64,000 nt of DNA from an uncultured Chitinophagaceae bacterium (GCA_937858715.1 CALLZY010000214.1:1-64000); one strand, 5' to 3'. Counted from the first letter of the stretch, positions 52,587-60,895 are shown. Notes: generated by a model not told the origin, from the letters alone. Translations and numbers: made by a program.

Positions 52587-54206
52587 ATGGCAACAAATGA
52601 AAACGATATAAATAAAACTGCAGAAGTATTCGACCCGCTGGACATGAGTAATTACCGGGTTGAAAAATTAAAAAAAATTAAGAAAGCCGGCTTTGAAAGG
52701 CAAATGGAAATCTGGGGAGGTCCGTTGGCAATTCTGAGTTTTATCCTCATTTATTATTTCGCCGATATTTCTCATCTCAATAATATCAATCCTGAAATAC
52801 TGAAAGATGATGCTGCCAAACGGCTGAAAGATCTTGGCACCGAACATTTCTCCCGTATCAATTATGCCATGCTGGGCATCTTTGTTGCTTCGATTATTTT
52901 GTGGATTACGGAAGCAATTCCCAACTATCTCACTTCGCTTATTGTAGTAATAGCAATGGTGTTAACCGGAGTCACAACCGAGAAAAATGCATATGCTCAA
53001 TTAGGACATCCTGTAATGTGGCTGAATATTCTTTCGTTTGTTTTAGCCAGTATGCTGGTAACAACAAAGGCAGCAAAACGATTTGCGCTATGGTTTGTAC
53101 TTCGCTTTGGGAAAAACGCCACCTGGATATTTTTCAGTTTTATTGTTATCAATATTGTTTTATCCATTTTCATATCTGCCACAACTGCTAAAGCAACAAT
53201 ACTGCTGCCAATTTTTATGGTTATTGCAGCTATATACGGAGCAACATCCGATCGCCGGAATAACTTTGGCCGCAATATTGTATTGCAAAACCTGTTTCAG
53301 ATAAATATCGGAGCCAGTGGTTTTATTACAGGCTCCGGTGCTAATCTTTTGGCTGGCTCTCTTATCGCCGGAGCATTGGGTCAGTCCATGTTTGGTTTTC
53401 AGGACTGGTTTTTTGCAGCATTTCCCCTTTGTGTTATTCTAATCATGATTGGCTGGTTCGTAGGAACAAAAATTATCTTTCCTATGAAAAAGGAAGAACA
53501 GGTTCCGCAAATTGAAGGAGGCATGCAGCGGTTGAAAAAAGAGTATGAAGCATTGGGCAAAATGACTTTCAACGAGTACAAATCCATTGGCATCTTTGTA
53601 CTAGTGCTGATATTATGGGCTACTGATAAACAACACGGCATTTCGCAAACAGCCGTAGCGTTTCTTGGTGCAGTAGTTGCATTGCTTCCCCGTATTGGAG
53701 TGGTTAAATGGAATGACGTGGATATTCCCTGGCACCTGATGCTGTTCTCTGCTGGTGCATACACCCTTGGAGCAGGTCTTGAAGCAACTGATTTACCTGC
53801 CAGTATGATTGATGCCTTATTTACACATATGGGCATAACAAAAGAAACCCCGTTTTGGGTACTATACCTCGGCATGACGTTTATTATGCTTTTCTCAGGA
53901 ATACTCTTTCAGTCGAAAACCATGAGGGCATTAATTTTTGTACCGATGGCAATTGGAATTGCCCAGAAGTTTGGCTACCCGGTCATGAGCCTCTCTTTTC
54001 CTGTTGCGTTGCTCATAGAACATGTATATGTGCTCCCGTTCAACAGCAAGCCTTCGGCGCTTTTATACACCACTAATCATTACAGCATGAGTGATTCCTT
54101 TAAGTATGGTTTCACTATGATGGTGATAAGCTGGTTTATGATAATAATATGGGGCGAAACGGTACTCAGGTGGCTGGGATATACTGCAAATGGTGTATTC
54201 TTTTAA
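52587..54206 (+). CDS. SLC13/DASS-family anion transporter
   Basis: 539 aa, about twelve helices. Family features: AIPNYLTSLIVVIAMVLTGV, FISATTAKATILLPIFMVIA, NIGASGFITGSGANLLAGSL (an SNT-like substrate/sodium loop) and a second half with LFSAGAYTLGAGLEATDLPA. The N-terminal about 45 residues are cytoplasmic and charged. DASS members import dicarboxylates, sulfate or phosphate with sodium; phosphate is favoured here by neighbours, not by sequence. It starts 22 bp after the propeller lipoprotein gene. Confidence 0.87.
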   Translation: MATNENDINKTAEVFDPLDMSNYRVEKLKKIKKAGFERQMEIWGGPLAILSFILIYYFADISHLNNINPEILKDDAAKRLKDLGTEHFSRINYAMLGIFVASIILWITEAIPNYLTSLIVVIAMVLTGVTTEKNAYAQLGHPVMWLNILSFVLASMLVTTKAAKRFALWFVLRFGKNATWIFFSFIVINIVLSIFISATTAKATILLPIFMVIAAIYGATSDRRNNFGRNIVLQNLFQINIGASGFITGSGANLLAGSLIAGALGQSMFGFQDWFFAAFPLCVILIMIGWFVGTKIIFPMKKEEQVPQIEGGMQRLKKEYEALGKMTFNEYKSIGIFVLVLILWATDKQHGISQTAVAFLGAVVALLPRIGVVKWNDVDIPWHLMLFSAGAYTLGAGLEATDLPASMIDALFTHMGITKETPFWVLYLGMTFIMLFSGILFQSKTMRALIFVPMAIGIAQKFGYPVMSLSFPVALLIEHVYVLPFNSKPSALLYTTNHYSMSDSFKYGFTMMVISWFMIIIWGETVLRWLGYTANGVFF

Positions 54207-54226
54207 GGAAACTTAATTACAGAAAC

Positions 54227-55684
54227 ATGATTGATGAGAATGTAAAAATACACGACAAAAATTCGGCTGAGATAAAAGTTGGATTTGTTGCGAGAAAAAA
54301 ACAGAAGCTGAATAACTTCTCCATGAATATCTGGATGTTCATCCCAAACAGCCTGGATATTAACCGCTTTACTTACAGCAAAGCTGCTTTTTACCGTGAT
54401 ATGAAATCGAATATCCGGTTGATTACACCGGTTTATATATTGAGAGATGTTGCAGAAAGTGAACATTCGCCTTTTATTTATCTCGAAAAGTCTTTTCATA
54501 ACCTGGCATCACAACCAACCCGAACCCATAAGTCGCAGTATGAGTACCAGATAAAAATGTTCCTGTCTATCCTTAAAAGTTCTTTGCGGGAAGAGGTAGA
54601 ACACATAACAGCATCCCCGGAAGAAGACCTTGATTACCTTATTTACAATTACAAAAGTCAAACACAATTAATTACTGAGAAATACAGGAGCCTTTACAAA
54701 ATCATCAATGTACCCACCATCAATAAGGAGCTGATGGAATATTTCAAATACGGAGATGAGTTCATGAGCAACACAATCGAATTTCACACATTCAGGCTCA
54801 TGCAGGGGCTCAAGAAAACCGGTGCTGCTACTTACAAACAGCATAAAGAAATGCTGAGCGACATCGTTGGTGATGAAATAAAATACAAGCAAGAGAAAAA
54901 CTTTCCGGTTGCACAAAAAGAAAACAGGAAAGGAAACAATGAGCTGGTCTATCGCTTAAGTATGCTGAAAAAGTATGCAGAAAGCCACCTGTTTTTGAAT
55001 ATTGACAAAAGAAAAGACGGTGCTGTGGTAGAACAACTGCTTTTCAGCCTGGCAGCAGGCATCTCTATGGTGTTTGCCACTGTTATTGCTTTTTCAGTAC
55101 AGCAGACCTATGGCAATTTTACCATGCCTCTTTTTGTAGCACTTGTTGTAAGCTATATGCTCAAAGACCGGATTAAGGATTTTGCCAGGTACTATTTCGC
55201 CCATAAAATGGGCTCCCGGTACTTTGACCATAAAATATCCATGAGCATTAACGAAAAAAATATTGGCTGGGCAAAAGAAAGCATGGATTTTATTGCTGAC
55301 AAAAAGGTACCCGCCGAAATTCTTAAAGCAAGAGCGAAGACTGCTTTTATTGAAGCAAACAATCCGGCCAACAACGAAAAAGTTTTATTGTATCGCACCC
55401 ACATGTTTATAGACAGGGAAAAACTGGATGCCACAAGCGAATACTCGATTTCCGGTGTCAACTCAATTATCCGGTTTAATGTAATGAGGCTGATGAAGAA
55501 TATGGATAATGCAGAGTTTCCGCTTTTTTGCCCGGACGAGGACGATGATTTCAGGGTAATATATGGAGACAAACTTTACTACATAAACCTCGTTCTGCAA
55601 AAGATAAGTGATGAACAAAATGAATTGTTGAGGTACCGCATCACAATAAGCCGCAAGGGGATACAAAAAATTGAAAAAATGTAA
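54227..55684 (+). CDS. Two-helix membrane protein of unknown function
   Basis: 485 aa from the ATG at 54227 (MIDENVKIHDKNSAEIKVGF); the frame is open upstream but runs into the SLC13 gene. Two hydrophobic helices lie near 267-288 (LFSLAAGISMVFATVIAFSV) and 297-313 (FTMPLFVALVVSYMLKD). They divide a long soluble N-terminal half, rich in charged helices (YEYQIKMFLSILKSSLREEV), from a soluble C-terminal half with strand-rich FRVIYGDKLYYINLVLQ. I recognise no family. It is 20 bp after the SLC13 gene and is probably its functional partner. Confidence 0.78.
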   Translation: MIDENVKIHDKNSAEIKVGFVARKKQKLNNFSMNIWMFIPNSLDINRFTYSKAAFYRDMKSNIRLITPVYILRDVAESEHSPFIYLEKSFHNLASQPTRTHKSQYEYQIKMFLSILKSSLREEVEHITASPEEDLDYLIYNYKSQTQLITEKYRSLYKIINVPTINKELMEYFKYGDEFMSNTIEFHTFRLMQGLKKTGAATYKQHKEMLSDIVGDEIKYKQEKNFPVAQKENRKGNNELVYRLSMLKKYAESHLFLNIDKRKDGAVVEQLLFSLAAGISMVFATVIAFSVQQTYGNFTMPLFVALVVSYMLKDRIKDFARYYFAHKMGSRYFDHKISMSINEKNIGWAKESMDFIADKKVPAEILKARAKTAFIEANNPANNEKVLLYRTHMFIDREKLDATSEYSISGVNSIIRFNVMRLMKNMDNAEFPLFCPDEDDDFRVIYGDKLYYINLVLQKISDEQNELLRYRITISRKGIQKIEKM

Positions 55685-55732
55685 CCTTTTCAGCATTGGT
55701 GCGTTTGGCAGATACACACCAACTGAAAGATT

Positions 55733-55909
55733 ATGGCTAAAAAGAGTTCTCCAACTGTCTTCATAGTCTCCATGCTGCTGGTATTTTTTTGCCTGTTTTC
55801 TCAATCTCTGGCAGCCGGAACCTGTAATAAAAACTACAAGCCTGAGCAAAAGGCCGGGCCATTAACGGATGAATTTATTATTAGCCCTTTCGCTATGTTA
55901 GTAACGTGA
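55733..55909 (+). CDS. Small secreted or membrane peptide (58 aa)
   Basis: My translation from the ATG at 55733 gives MAKKSSPTVFIVSMLLVFFC as the start, then LFSQSLAAG, a good signal peptide, and a mature part of about 30 residues with one Cys (TCNKNYKPEQKAGPLTDEF). It lies 48 bp after the 485-aa membrane protein gene on the same strand and may end that operon. The following 178 bp up to the sigma factor contain no ORF; TACCTTTA at 55994-56001 is a weak -7 candidate for the sigma gene. Confidence 0.6.
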   Translation: MAKKSSPTVFIVSMLLVFFCLFSQSLAAGTCNKNYKPEQKAGPLTDEFIISPFAMLVT

Positions 55910-56087
55910 AAGGGATTAATTCTTTAGTTATCAGGCATTTATTTCCAAAAATTAATTTGCCGTAACTGTAACCTTTTAGCCCCACTCCCGTTTTACCTTT
56001 ATAAAACCAGATAAAGAAGCCCGGAAAGCTGATTTATCACCCCAAAACCCAGGAACTTACCATTCCTGTTTTACGAAACCGGCTGTA

Positions 56088-56573
56088 ATGACTGAACGAG
56101 AATATAACGAATGTGTGAACCTGTATGCAGATAATGTGTACCGCTTCATCTTTAAAAACCTCCGCCATGAGGAGGATGCGAGAGATGTGGTGCAAACGGC
56201 TTTTGAAAAAATGTGGCGAAACAGGGATGAGGTGGACAATCAGAAAAGCAAATCATATCTTTTCACCGTTGCATATCACCAGATGATTGACCATATACGA
56301 AAAGTGAAAAGGATACAACTTAGAGATGAGTTTAATGCTGAACTGAGAGTGGAAAACAAAGAAAGAAATGACCTAAAAAAAGTGCTGAACGAAGCCCTGA
56401 ACAGGCTGAGTGAAACACAACGGTCGCTGGTGATGCTGAAAGATTATGAAGGATACAGTTATGAAGAGATTGGACAAATTATGAACCTTAACCCCAGCCA
56501 GGTAAAAGTGTACCTGCACAGGGCAAGGTTGCAATTAAAAGAGTACTTGGTAAAATTGGAAAACGTTATTTAA
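56088..56573 (+). CDS. ECF-type RNA polymerase sigma factor
   Basis: 161 aa. Region 2 is seen in YADNVYRFIFKNLRHEEDAR and DVVQTAFEKMWRNRDE; region 4 in LSETQRSLVMLKDYEGYSYE and EIGQIMNLNPSQVKVYLHRA. It directs transcription of an unknown regulon, probably including the next two genes. The anti-sigma-like gene begins 12 bp after its stop, which implies co-expression and release control. Confidence 0.92.
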   Translation: MTEREYNECVNLYADNVYRFIFKNLRHEEDARDVVQTAFEKMWRNRDEVDNQKSKSYLFTVAYHQMIDHIRKVKRIQLRDEFNAELRVENKERNDLKKVLNEALNRLSETQRSLVMLKDYEGYSYEEIGQIMNLNPSQVKVYLHRARLQLKEYLVKLENVI

Positions 56574-56585
56574 GACGAACACCAA

Positions 56586-57722
56586 ATGAAAATTAACCGC
56601 CATAATTACGAAGAATATTTTATCCTGTACATGGATAACGAGCTGAGCAGCGAAGAACGCCGCATGGTGGAAGATTTTGCCGAACTTCATCCTGACCTGA
56701 AAGACGAACTGGATACTCTGCTGCATTACAAACTGGAGCCCGATACAACTGTTGTTTTCCAGAATAAAGAAGATTTATTAAAAGTAAACCTGCCTGACCG
56801 GCAGGCAGGTGGCGAAACTCCCGTTTCCCTTACCAATTACCAGGAATGGTTGCTTTTATATACTGACAATGAGCTTTCCCTTCAGCAGAAAGAAATGGTA
56901 GAAGATTTTGCGGCTGCTCATCCCGAAGTAAAAAAAGAACTGACCCTGCTGCTTAAAACCAGGCTGCAGCCTGACGCAATCAGTTTTAATAATAAAGAAA
57001 CCCTTTACAAGTCATCAGCAAAAGTTCGTCCGCTGTTTGGTAAGTGGTACAGGGCTGCTGCAGCCATATTAATTCTGGCACTCGGGCTTACCACACTGGT
57101 AATCATAAATAATAAATCTGATCAGGGGCAAAGTACCGCAGGGTTAAAAAAAGAACCTATTAAAACAAACAACCCCGATACTCCGCAAACCGGCATCGCA
57201 GCAGTTCCTGCCCCTGATGAAAATAATACAACTGAAAAAAAGCAGCTGGAAGAAAAAAATATCAACCCGGTTTACAAGCAGGCTTTACCTGAAAAGAATA
57301 ACTATGCTGTTACTGCTGTTCATAACCAACCCAAACAGCAAATACAAACACTTCCGGCAGAAAATAAAAAAGAGCAAATTCTGGTTGATGCAAACAATAG
57401 TAAGAAACCAGATAATAATCTGCCGAAACCCCTTTACAATCCAAATGTGCAGAAAGAAGAACAGGTAATTGCAGTAAATGAAACACCCAAAAAGGACGAC
57501 AACAACAATATATTAACAGGCAATCCTGTAACAGACGCAACACCTCAAACGTCAGACTTTGTACAGGCTTCCAATATAGAAGATGGAAACAATGGCAAGA
57601 AAAATAAGTTCCGTGGCTTCTTACGTAAGGTAACCCGGACCTTTGAAAAAAGAACTAATATTGACCCAACTAATGACGGCGGAGAAATATTGGTCGCCAA
57701 CTTTACCATCAGAACCAAATAA
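56586..57722 (+). CDS. Anti-sigma-factor-like membrane protein with duplicated N-terminal domain
   Basis: 378 aa. Two related segments of about 55 residues: NYEEYFILYMDNELSSEERR with VEDFAELHPDLKDEL (about 6-45), and NYQEWLLLYTDNELSLQQKE with VEDFAAAHPEVKKEL (about 84-123). They are the sigma-binding type helices. One membrane helix follows at about 158-176 (AAAILILALGLTTLVIIN), then a long Asn/Lys/Pro-rich periplasmic region and a basic end. The linker between the repeats contains LPDRQAGG, encoded by a DNA palindrome. It likely sequesters the adjacent sigma factor and senses an envelope signal. Confidence 0.82.
   Translation: MKINRHNYEEYFILYMDNELSSEERRMVEDFAELHPDLKDELDTLLHYKLEPDTTVVFQNKEDLLKVNLPDRQAGGETPVSLTNYQEWLLLYTDNELSLQQKEMVEDFAAAHPEVKKELTLLLKTRLQPDAISFNNKETLYKSSAKVRPLFGKWYRAAAAILILALGLTTLVIINNKSDQGQSTAGLKKEPIKTNNPDTPQTGIAAVPAPDENNTTEKKQLEEKNINPVYKQALPEKNNYAVTAVHNQPKQQIQTLPAENKKEQILVDANNSKKPDNNLPKPLYNPNVQKEEQVIAVNETPKKDDNNNILTGNPVTDATPQTSDFVQASNIEDGNNGKKNKFRGFLRKVTRTFEKRTNIDPTNDGGEILVANFTIRTK
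56789..56809. repeat. 21-bp palindrome inside the anti-sigma-like gene
   Basis: CCTGCCTG-ACCGG-CAGGCAGG: perfect 8-bp arms. It is in frame and encodes LPDRQAG in the linker between the duplicated domains. Sequences of this kind recur as dispersed repeats in Bacteroidota genomes (general knowledge). Confidence 0.75.
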
Positions 57723-57777
57723 CAAGTCTGAAATTAATTATCGTAAAAAATTTTACACAAGAATAAAAACGACAACC

Positions 57778-58608
57778 ATGAAAAGGATTTTAACCCTATG
57801 CGCAGCTATGAGTTTTATTGCAGGAAGTTTCGCCCAAACAGATACCACAGGTAAACAAAATGTGCCCCCTGCTGAGGATACTATCAGAATTGGCGGCATG
57901 ATTATTATCCGCAAACCCGGTAGCAAGGATGAAGATAAAAAACCAGGCATCCTGAAAATAAAAGACAGGAAACACAGTGATAGTGAAAAACCTTCAAACT
58001 TATCAACAAACTGGTGGATACTTGACTTAGGGTTTTCAAATTATGACGACAAATCGGTTTACCCTAACAGCATCACCACTGTCGGCAAAGACAATATGAA
58101 ACTGAAAGCCGGTAAATCCCGCAATGTGAACCTTTGGTTCTTTATGCAAAAACTGAATATAACCAAACATGCGGTGAACCTTAAATATGGCCTGGGTCTT
58201 GAGTTGAACAATTACTTCTTCGAAAATGAGAAAATCGTTTTCACAAAAAACCCGACAAATATTGCTATAGGCACCACAGAATTTAAAAAGGTAAAGCTGG
58301 CCGCCGACTATCTTACTGTACCTATGATGCTAAATTTCAATTTTACCCCAAAAAGAGAGAAAGGATTTGGGTTTAGTGCTGGTGTCAGCGCAGGCTATCT
58401 CTACTCAGCCAGGTATAAAACCAAAGAAGGCGGAAAGGTGGATAAGGTAAAAAGCGACTTTGACCTGAACCGTTTCAAGATTTCTTATATAGGTGAATTA
58501 TCACTTGGCCCGGTTAAACTATACGGAAGCCTTGCTACAAAAAACATGTGGGAAAAAGGACTCGACATGACACCCTATAACTTTGGTTTCAGGTTGAGCA
58601 AATGGTAA
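57778..58608 (+). CDS. Outer-membrane beta-barrel protein
   Basis: 276 aa from the ATG at 57778 (MKRILTLCAAMSFIAGSFAQ, a signal peptide). The longer frame would overlap the anti-sigma gene by 80 bp. The mature protein has a charged linker (GSKDEDKKPGILKIKDRK) and then a barrel with aromatic girdles (LNLWFFMQKL-like strands, LTVPMMLNFNFTPKREKGFG, FSAGVSAGYLYSARYK), ending GFRLSKW. It follows the sigma/anti-sigma pair and is a probable target or output of that system. Confidence 0.82.
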   Translation: MKRILTLCAAMSFIAGSFAQTDTTGKQNVPPAEDTIRIGGMIIIRKPGSKDEDKKPGILKIKDRKHSDSEKPSNLSTNWWILDLGFSNYDDKSVYPNSITTVGKDNMKLKAGKSRNVNLWFFMQKLNITKHAVNLKYGLGLELNNYFFENEKIVFTKNPTNIAIGTTEFKKVKLAADYLTVPMMLNFNFTPKREKGFGFSAGVSAGYLYSARYKTKEGGKVDKVKSDFDLNRFKISYIGELSLGPVKLYGSLATKNMWEKGLDMTPYNFGFRLSKW

Positions 58609-58636
58609 CCCTTATGATAAACGAAAAATTATTATT

Positions 58637-58664
58637 AACAGGTATCGCTTTTGTGATACCTGTT
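58637..58664. terminator. Terminator after the barrel protein gene
   Basis: AACAGGTATC and GATACCTGTT pair around an 8-nt loop, 28 bp after the stop and followed by TGCTTTGC. It marks the left border of cassette 2 and can also serve the minus-strand gene ending at 58696. Confidence 0.78.
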
Positions 58665-58695
58665 TGCTTTGCAACTCCATAAAAAAGGATGTCCA

Positions 58696-59883
58696 TCAAT
58701 CTTCAGAAAAAGATTGTAACCCGATTCTAAATCCATCCATAATTTCAATATCCATTATGGAGTTGAACTTTTTAACTATCCCCTCTTTACTCACTAAAAG
58801 AAAATAAGGCGACTGAAATAGCCCTATTTGCTCTTTCCATGCCAAAGCATTCCCAATAACCTCTATGCCTTTGTATCGATTTGCATCAATTTCTTCCATT
58901 ACGTCGTCAGAAATTATCACATATTGCACATCACTATTCGCTTTTGAAAGTTCAATAATAGCATTTAGAATTTTTTCCGTTTGAGCTTGCATTTTATCAC
59001 CCATTTTTTGGAAAAAGACGGTTTGCTTTTCTGTAAACGATATATGATCTAATAGCAGTAAGACGGTCTTTTTTCTCTTTGCAAAAAGAGAGTTGTCAAT
59101 ACCCTTACCTAATATTGTTGTTCCGGTAAATGCAGGAAACTTGTGCCCGACCTCAATTTTCTCATTAGCCGATTCAATCCAATTTTTTTCTAAGCTATTT
59201 GCATTGATAATCTCAAATTTAAATTTTGCGTCCAACTCTCTTTGACTTATCGATAGTTTTCCAGAGTATAAGGGATAAGTAGAATATTTTTTACTCTCCA
59301 TTGCCAGAATTGCACCCTTCAAATCTCTAAGCAGAAGGATACCTGAGTTTTTCGGAATATCGTCTACAACAAAAAAGAAAGTAGTGTCTCCAAACCTATT
59401 TACGGAATAGTATTTATCTGTAAGGTGTTCTTTTATTTTTCTTTTTTCTGTAGTATGCAAAATCTGGGTTTGAGACAACCCTGATCTATATATTCTTTTA
59501 CCAAGTTTTAAATTCCTTAAAACAATACCGCTTTTTAAATCAGTCATTGAATAATCATCAAAAATATCATCAACACTAAAAACAGAATCGCCTTTTGCAA
59601 TTTTATAATTAAAGAATTTATACGAAATATCACCTTTGTACAAAACAGTGTAATACACTTCTTCTGGCTGACCAAATCCGAAAATATCTGCTAACTCAGA
59701 TTGAACTGCAATAGAACTGTCTTTCAGTTTAACCCCATAGACAAAATAATTGTAGGATTCATTTTGAGAGTATATATGAGTACTCATTAATAAAAAAATC
59801 CAAAAAAATCTTACCTTTTTAAGAAAAACCAGCAGCAGGTTAGTGCTGCTGGTAAAAAAGGGACTAATCTTCTGTTTCTTCAT
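58696..59883 (-). CDS. Exported protein with cysteine-free thioredoxin-like C-terminal domain (cassette 2, second gene)
   Basis: 395 aa. A basic N-terminus and a hydrophobic signal segment (FFWIFLLMSTHIYSQ, about 26-40). The N-terminal half (about 55-215) is strand-rich with YYTVLYKGDISYKFF and is not assigned; a GLPGLI-like domain is possible. Residues about 245-385 resemble a TlpA/AhpC thioredoxin fold: VGHKFPAFTGTTI, KKTVLLLLDHISFTEKQ, VQYVIISDD and SPYFLLVSKEGIV. The CxxC position is occupied by DHISF and I find no Cys in the whole protein, so it cannot act as a thiol redox enzyme. It overlaps the upstream small-protein gene by 20 bp. Confidence 0.78.
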   Translation of the reverse strand: MKKQKISPFFTSSTNLLLVFLKKVRFFWIFLLMSTHIYSQNESYNYFVYGVKLKDSSIAVQSELADIFGFGQPEEVYYTVLYKGDISYKFFNYKIAKGDSVFSVDDIFDDYSMTDLKSGIVLRNLKLGKRIYRSGLSQTQILHTTEKRKIKEHLTDKYYSVNRFGDTTFFFVVDDIPKNSGILLLRDLKGAILAMESKKYSTYPLYSGKLSISQRELDAKFKFEIINANSLEKNWIESANEKIEVGHKFPAFTGTTILGKGIDNSLFAKRKKTVLLLLDHISFTEKQTVFFQKMGDKMQAQTEKILNAIIELSKANSDVQYVIISDDVMEEIDANRYKGIEVIGNALAWKEQIGLFQSPYFLLVSKEGIVKKFNSIMDIEIMDGFRIGLQSFSED

Positions 59884-60280
59884 CTGGCCAATTTTCGTTT
59901 ATTCCATTTGCAATTTCTGACTTCAACGTGGCATCTATGTCAATATCCTGGCTGTCTTCTTTAAAATCAATCAGGTGGCAAGGTTCTGTCCCCCTAACGA
60001 CAGTGGCACCATAAATACTAAACACAATTTCTCTTTTATTACCTCCACAATTTCCTGTTAATATGCCATAGCCATTACCAGTTGTTGAATTAATTGTAGC
60101 TAATACTGTAAAGGAGCAACCGTTATAATTAAAACTAAATTCCACAATTATTATACCCAACGCATTTTGAACAATAGGGTTTTGACTTGTACGTTGTAAA
60201 CTCGAACCTGTGGAAGGGCTGCCAGCAAAGGTTAATAGAAACAGTGTGGCAAAAACAAATACTACTTTAAATTTTTTCAT
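59864..60280 (-). CDS. Small exported protein (cassette 2, first gene)
   Basis: 138 aa. Signal peptide MKKFKVVFVFATLFLLTFAG. The mature part has Cys residues in NYNGCSF, TGNCGG and EPCHL and a Gly/Asn-rich strand pattern (VEFSFNYNGCSFTVLATINS), with a very acidic C-terminus (ENWPDEETED). I recognise no family. It is the promoter-proximal gene, overlaps the downstream gene by 20 bp, and diverges from the XRE gene, the same layout as in cassette 1. Confidence 0.75.
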   Translation of the reverse strand: MKKFKVVFVFATLFLLTFAGSPSTGSSLQRTSQNPIVQNALGIIIVEFSFNYNGCSFTVLATINSTTGNGYGILTGNCGGNKREIVFSIYGATVVRGTEPCHLIDFKEDSQDIDIDATLKSEIANGINENWPDEETED

Positions 60281-60515
60281 AAAAAACTTATTAAGATTAT
60301 ACCTACTCTATTTACGGTTTTCGGTAAATCCGTATACAGCCTGTAATTATTGCAATTGCCGAATGAGGTTATATAATCAAACCTCAAATCTTGACTTCGT
60401 ACGAAAACACAAATTTTCATAGTTTTTTTTTTTTTTTCAAAATTTTTTGCAGAAATTTTGTTGCCACAAAGGCAACTGCCCTGTAATAATTCTGAACCTA
60501 AACAAACCTGTTTCT
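60281..60515. promoter_or_regulatory. Divergent control region of cassette 2: homopolymer and palindromes
   Basis: The 235 bp between the small exported protein and the XRE start hold TGAGGTT-(9 nt)-AACCTCA at 60364-60386, a run of 15 T at 60423-60437, and GTTGCC-ACAAA-GGCAAC at 60460-60476. The last is placed like the palindrome of cassette 1: a 5-nt spacer, and its centre about 48 nt before the XRE ATG (42 nt there). The T15 run could vary in length and shift promoter strength. No full -7 match is seen. Operator function is inferred. Confidence 0.5.
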
Positions 60516-60743
60516 ATGGAACCCACAATAATGTTTCTACAAAAAATAGGAGCCAATATCAAATCAATCAGAAAAAAGAAATTAATTAAGCAGGATACGT
60601 TGGCAAAAGGTGTTGGCCTGACAAAGTCAGAAATAAGCCGTATTGAAAATGGGAAAAGAGAAATTGGCGTATCTAAATTAGCTGCAATAGCTGGCATTCT
60701 AGGGACAAGTATTGAAGCTATTCTTGAGACTGATAAATTTTAA
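60516..60743 (+). CDS. Small XRE-family transcriptional regulator (cassette 2)
   Basis: 75 aa from the ATG at 60516 (MEPTIMFLQKIGANIKSIRK); the ATG at 60531 is also possible. Nearly all of it is a Cro/CI helix-turn-helix: LIKQDTLAKGVGLTKSEISR, IENGKREIGVSK and LAAIAGILGTSIEAIL. It aligns along its full length with the cassette 1 regulator (shared IG-NIK, KQD-LA-G, IS--E-G, IA-IL). It diverges from two exported-protein genes and probably controls them. Confidence 0.88.
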   Translation: MEPTIMFLQKIGANIKSIRKKKLIKQDTLAKGVGLTKSEISRIENGKREIGVSKLAAIAGILGTSIEAILETDKF

Positions 60744-60895
60744 CAACAAGTTAAAATCAGTCCAAGTCAAAATAAAAACCTGTGGCATTTCGTTTGATTC
60801 TTACAAAGAACAAAAACTGATTAATAGCCAGAAAATTTCTCTGTTCCACCAGCAGACTGATTACATCCGGCCCGTCAGGAAATACTAAGTATAGC

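Noticed and set aside
57643..57777. Longer start for the outer-membrane barrel protein
   Set aside because: It would overlap the anti-sigma gene by 80 bp and hide the signal peptide that begins at 57778.
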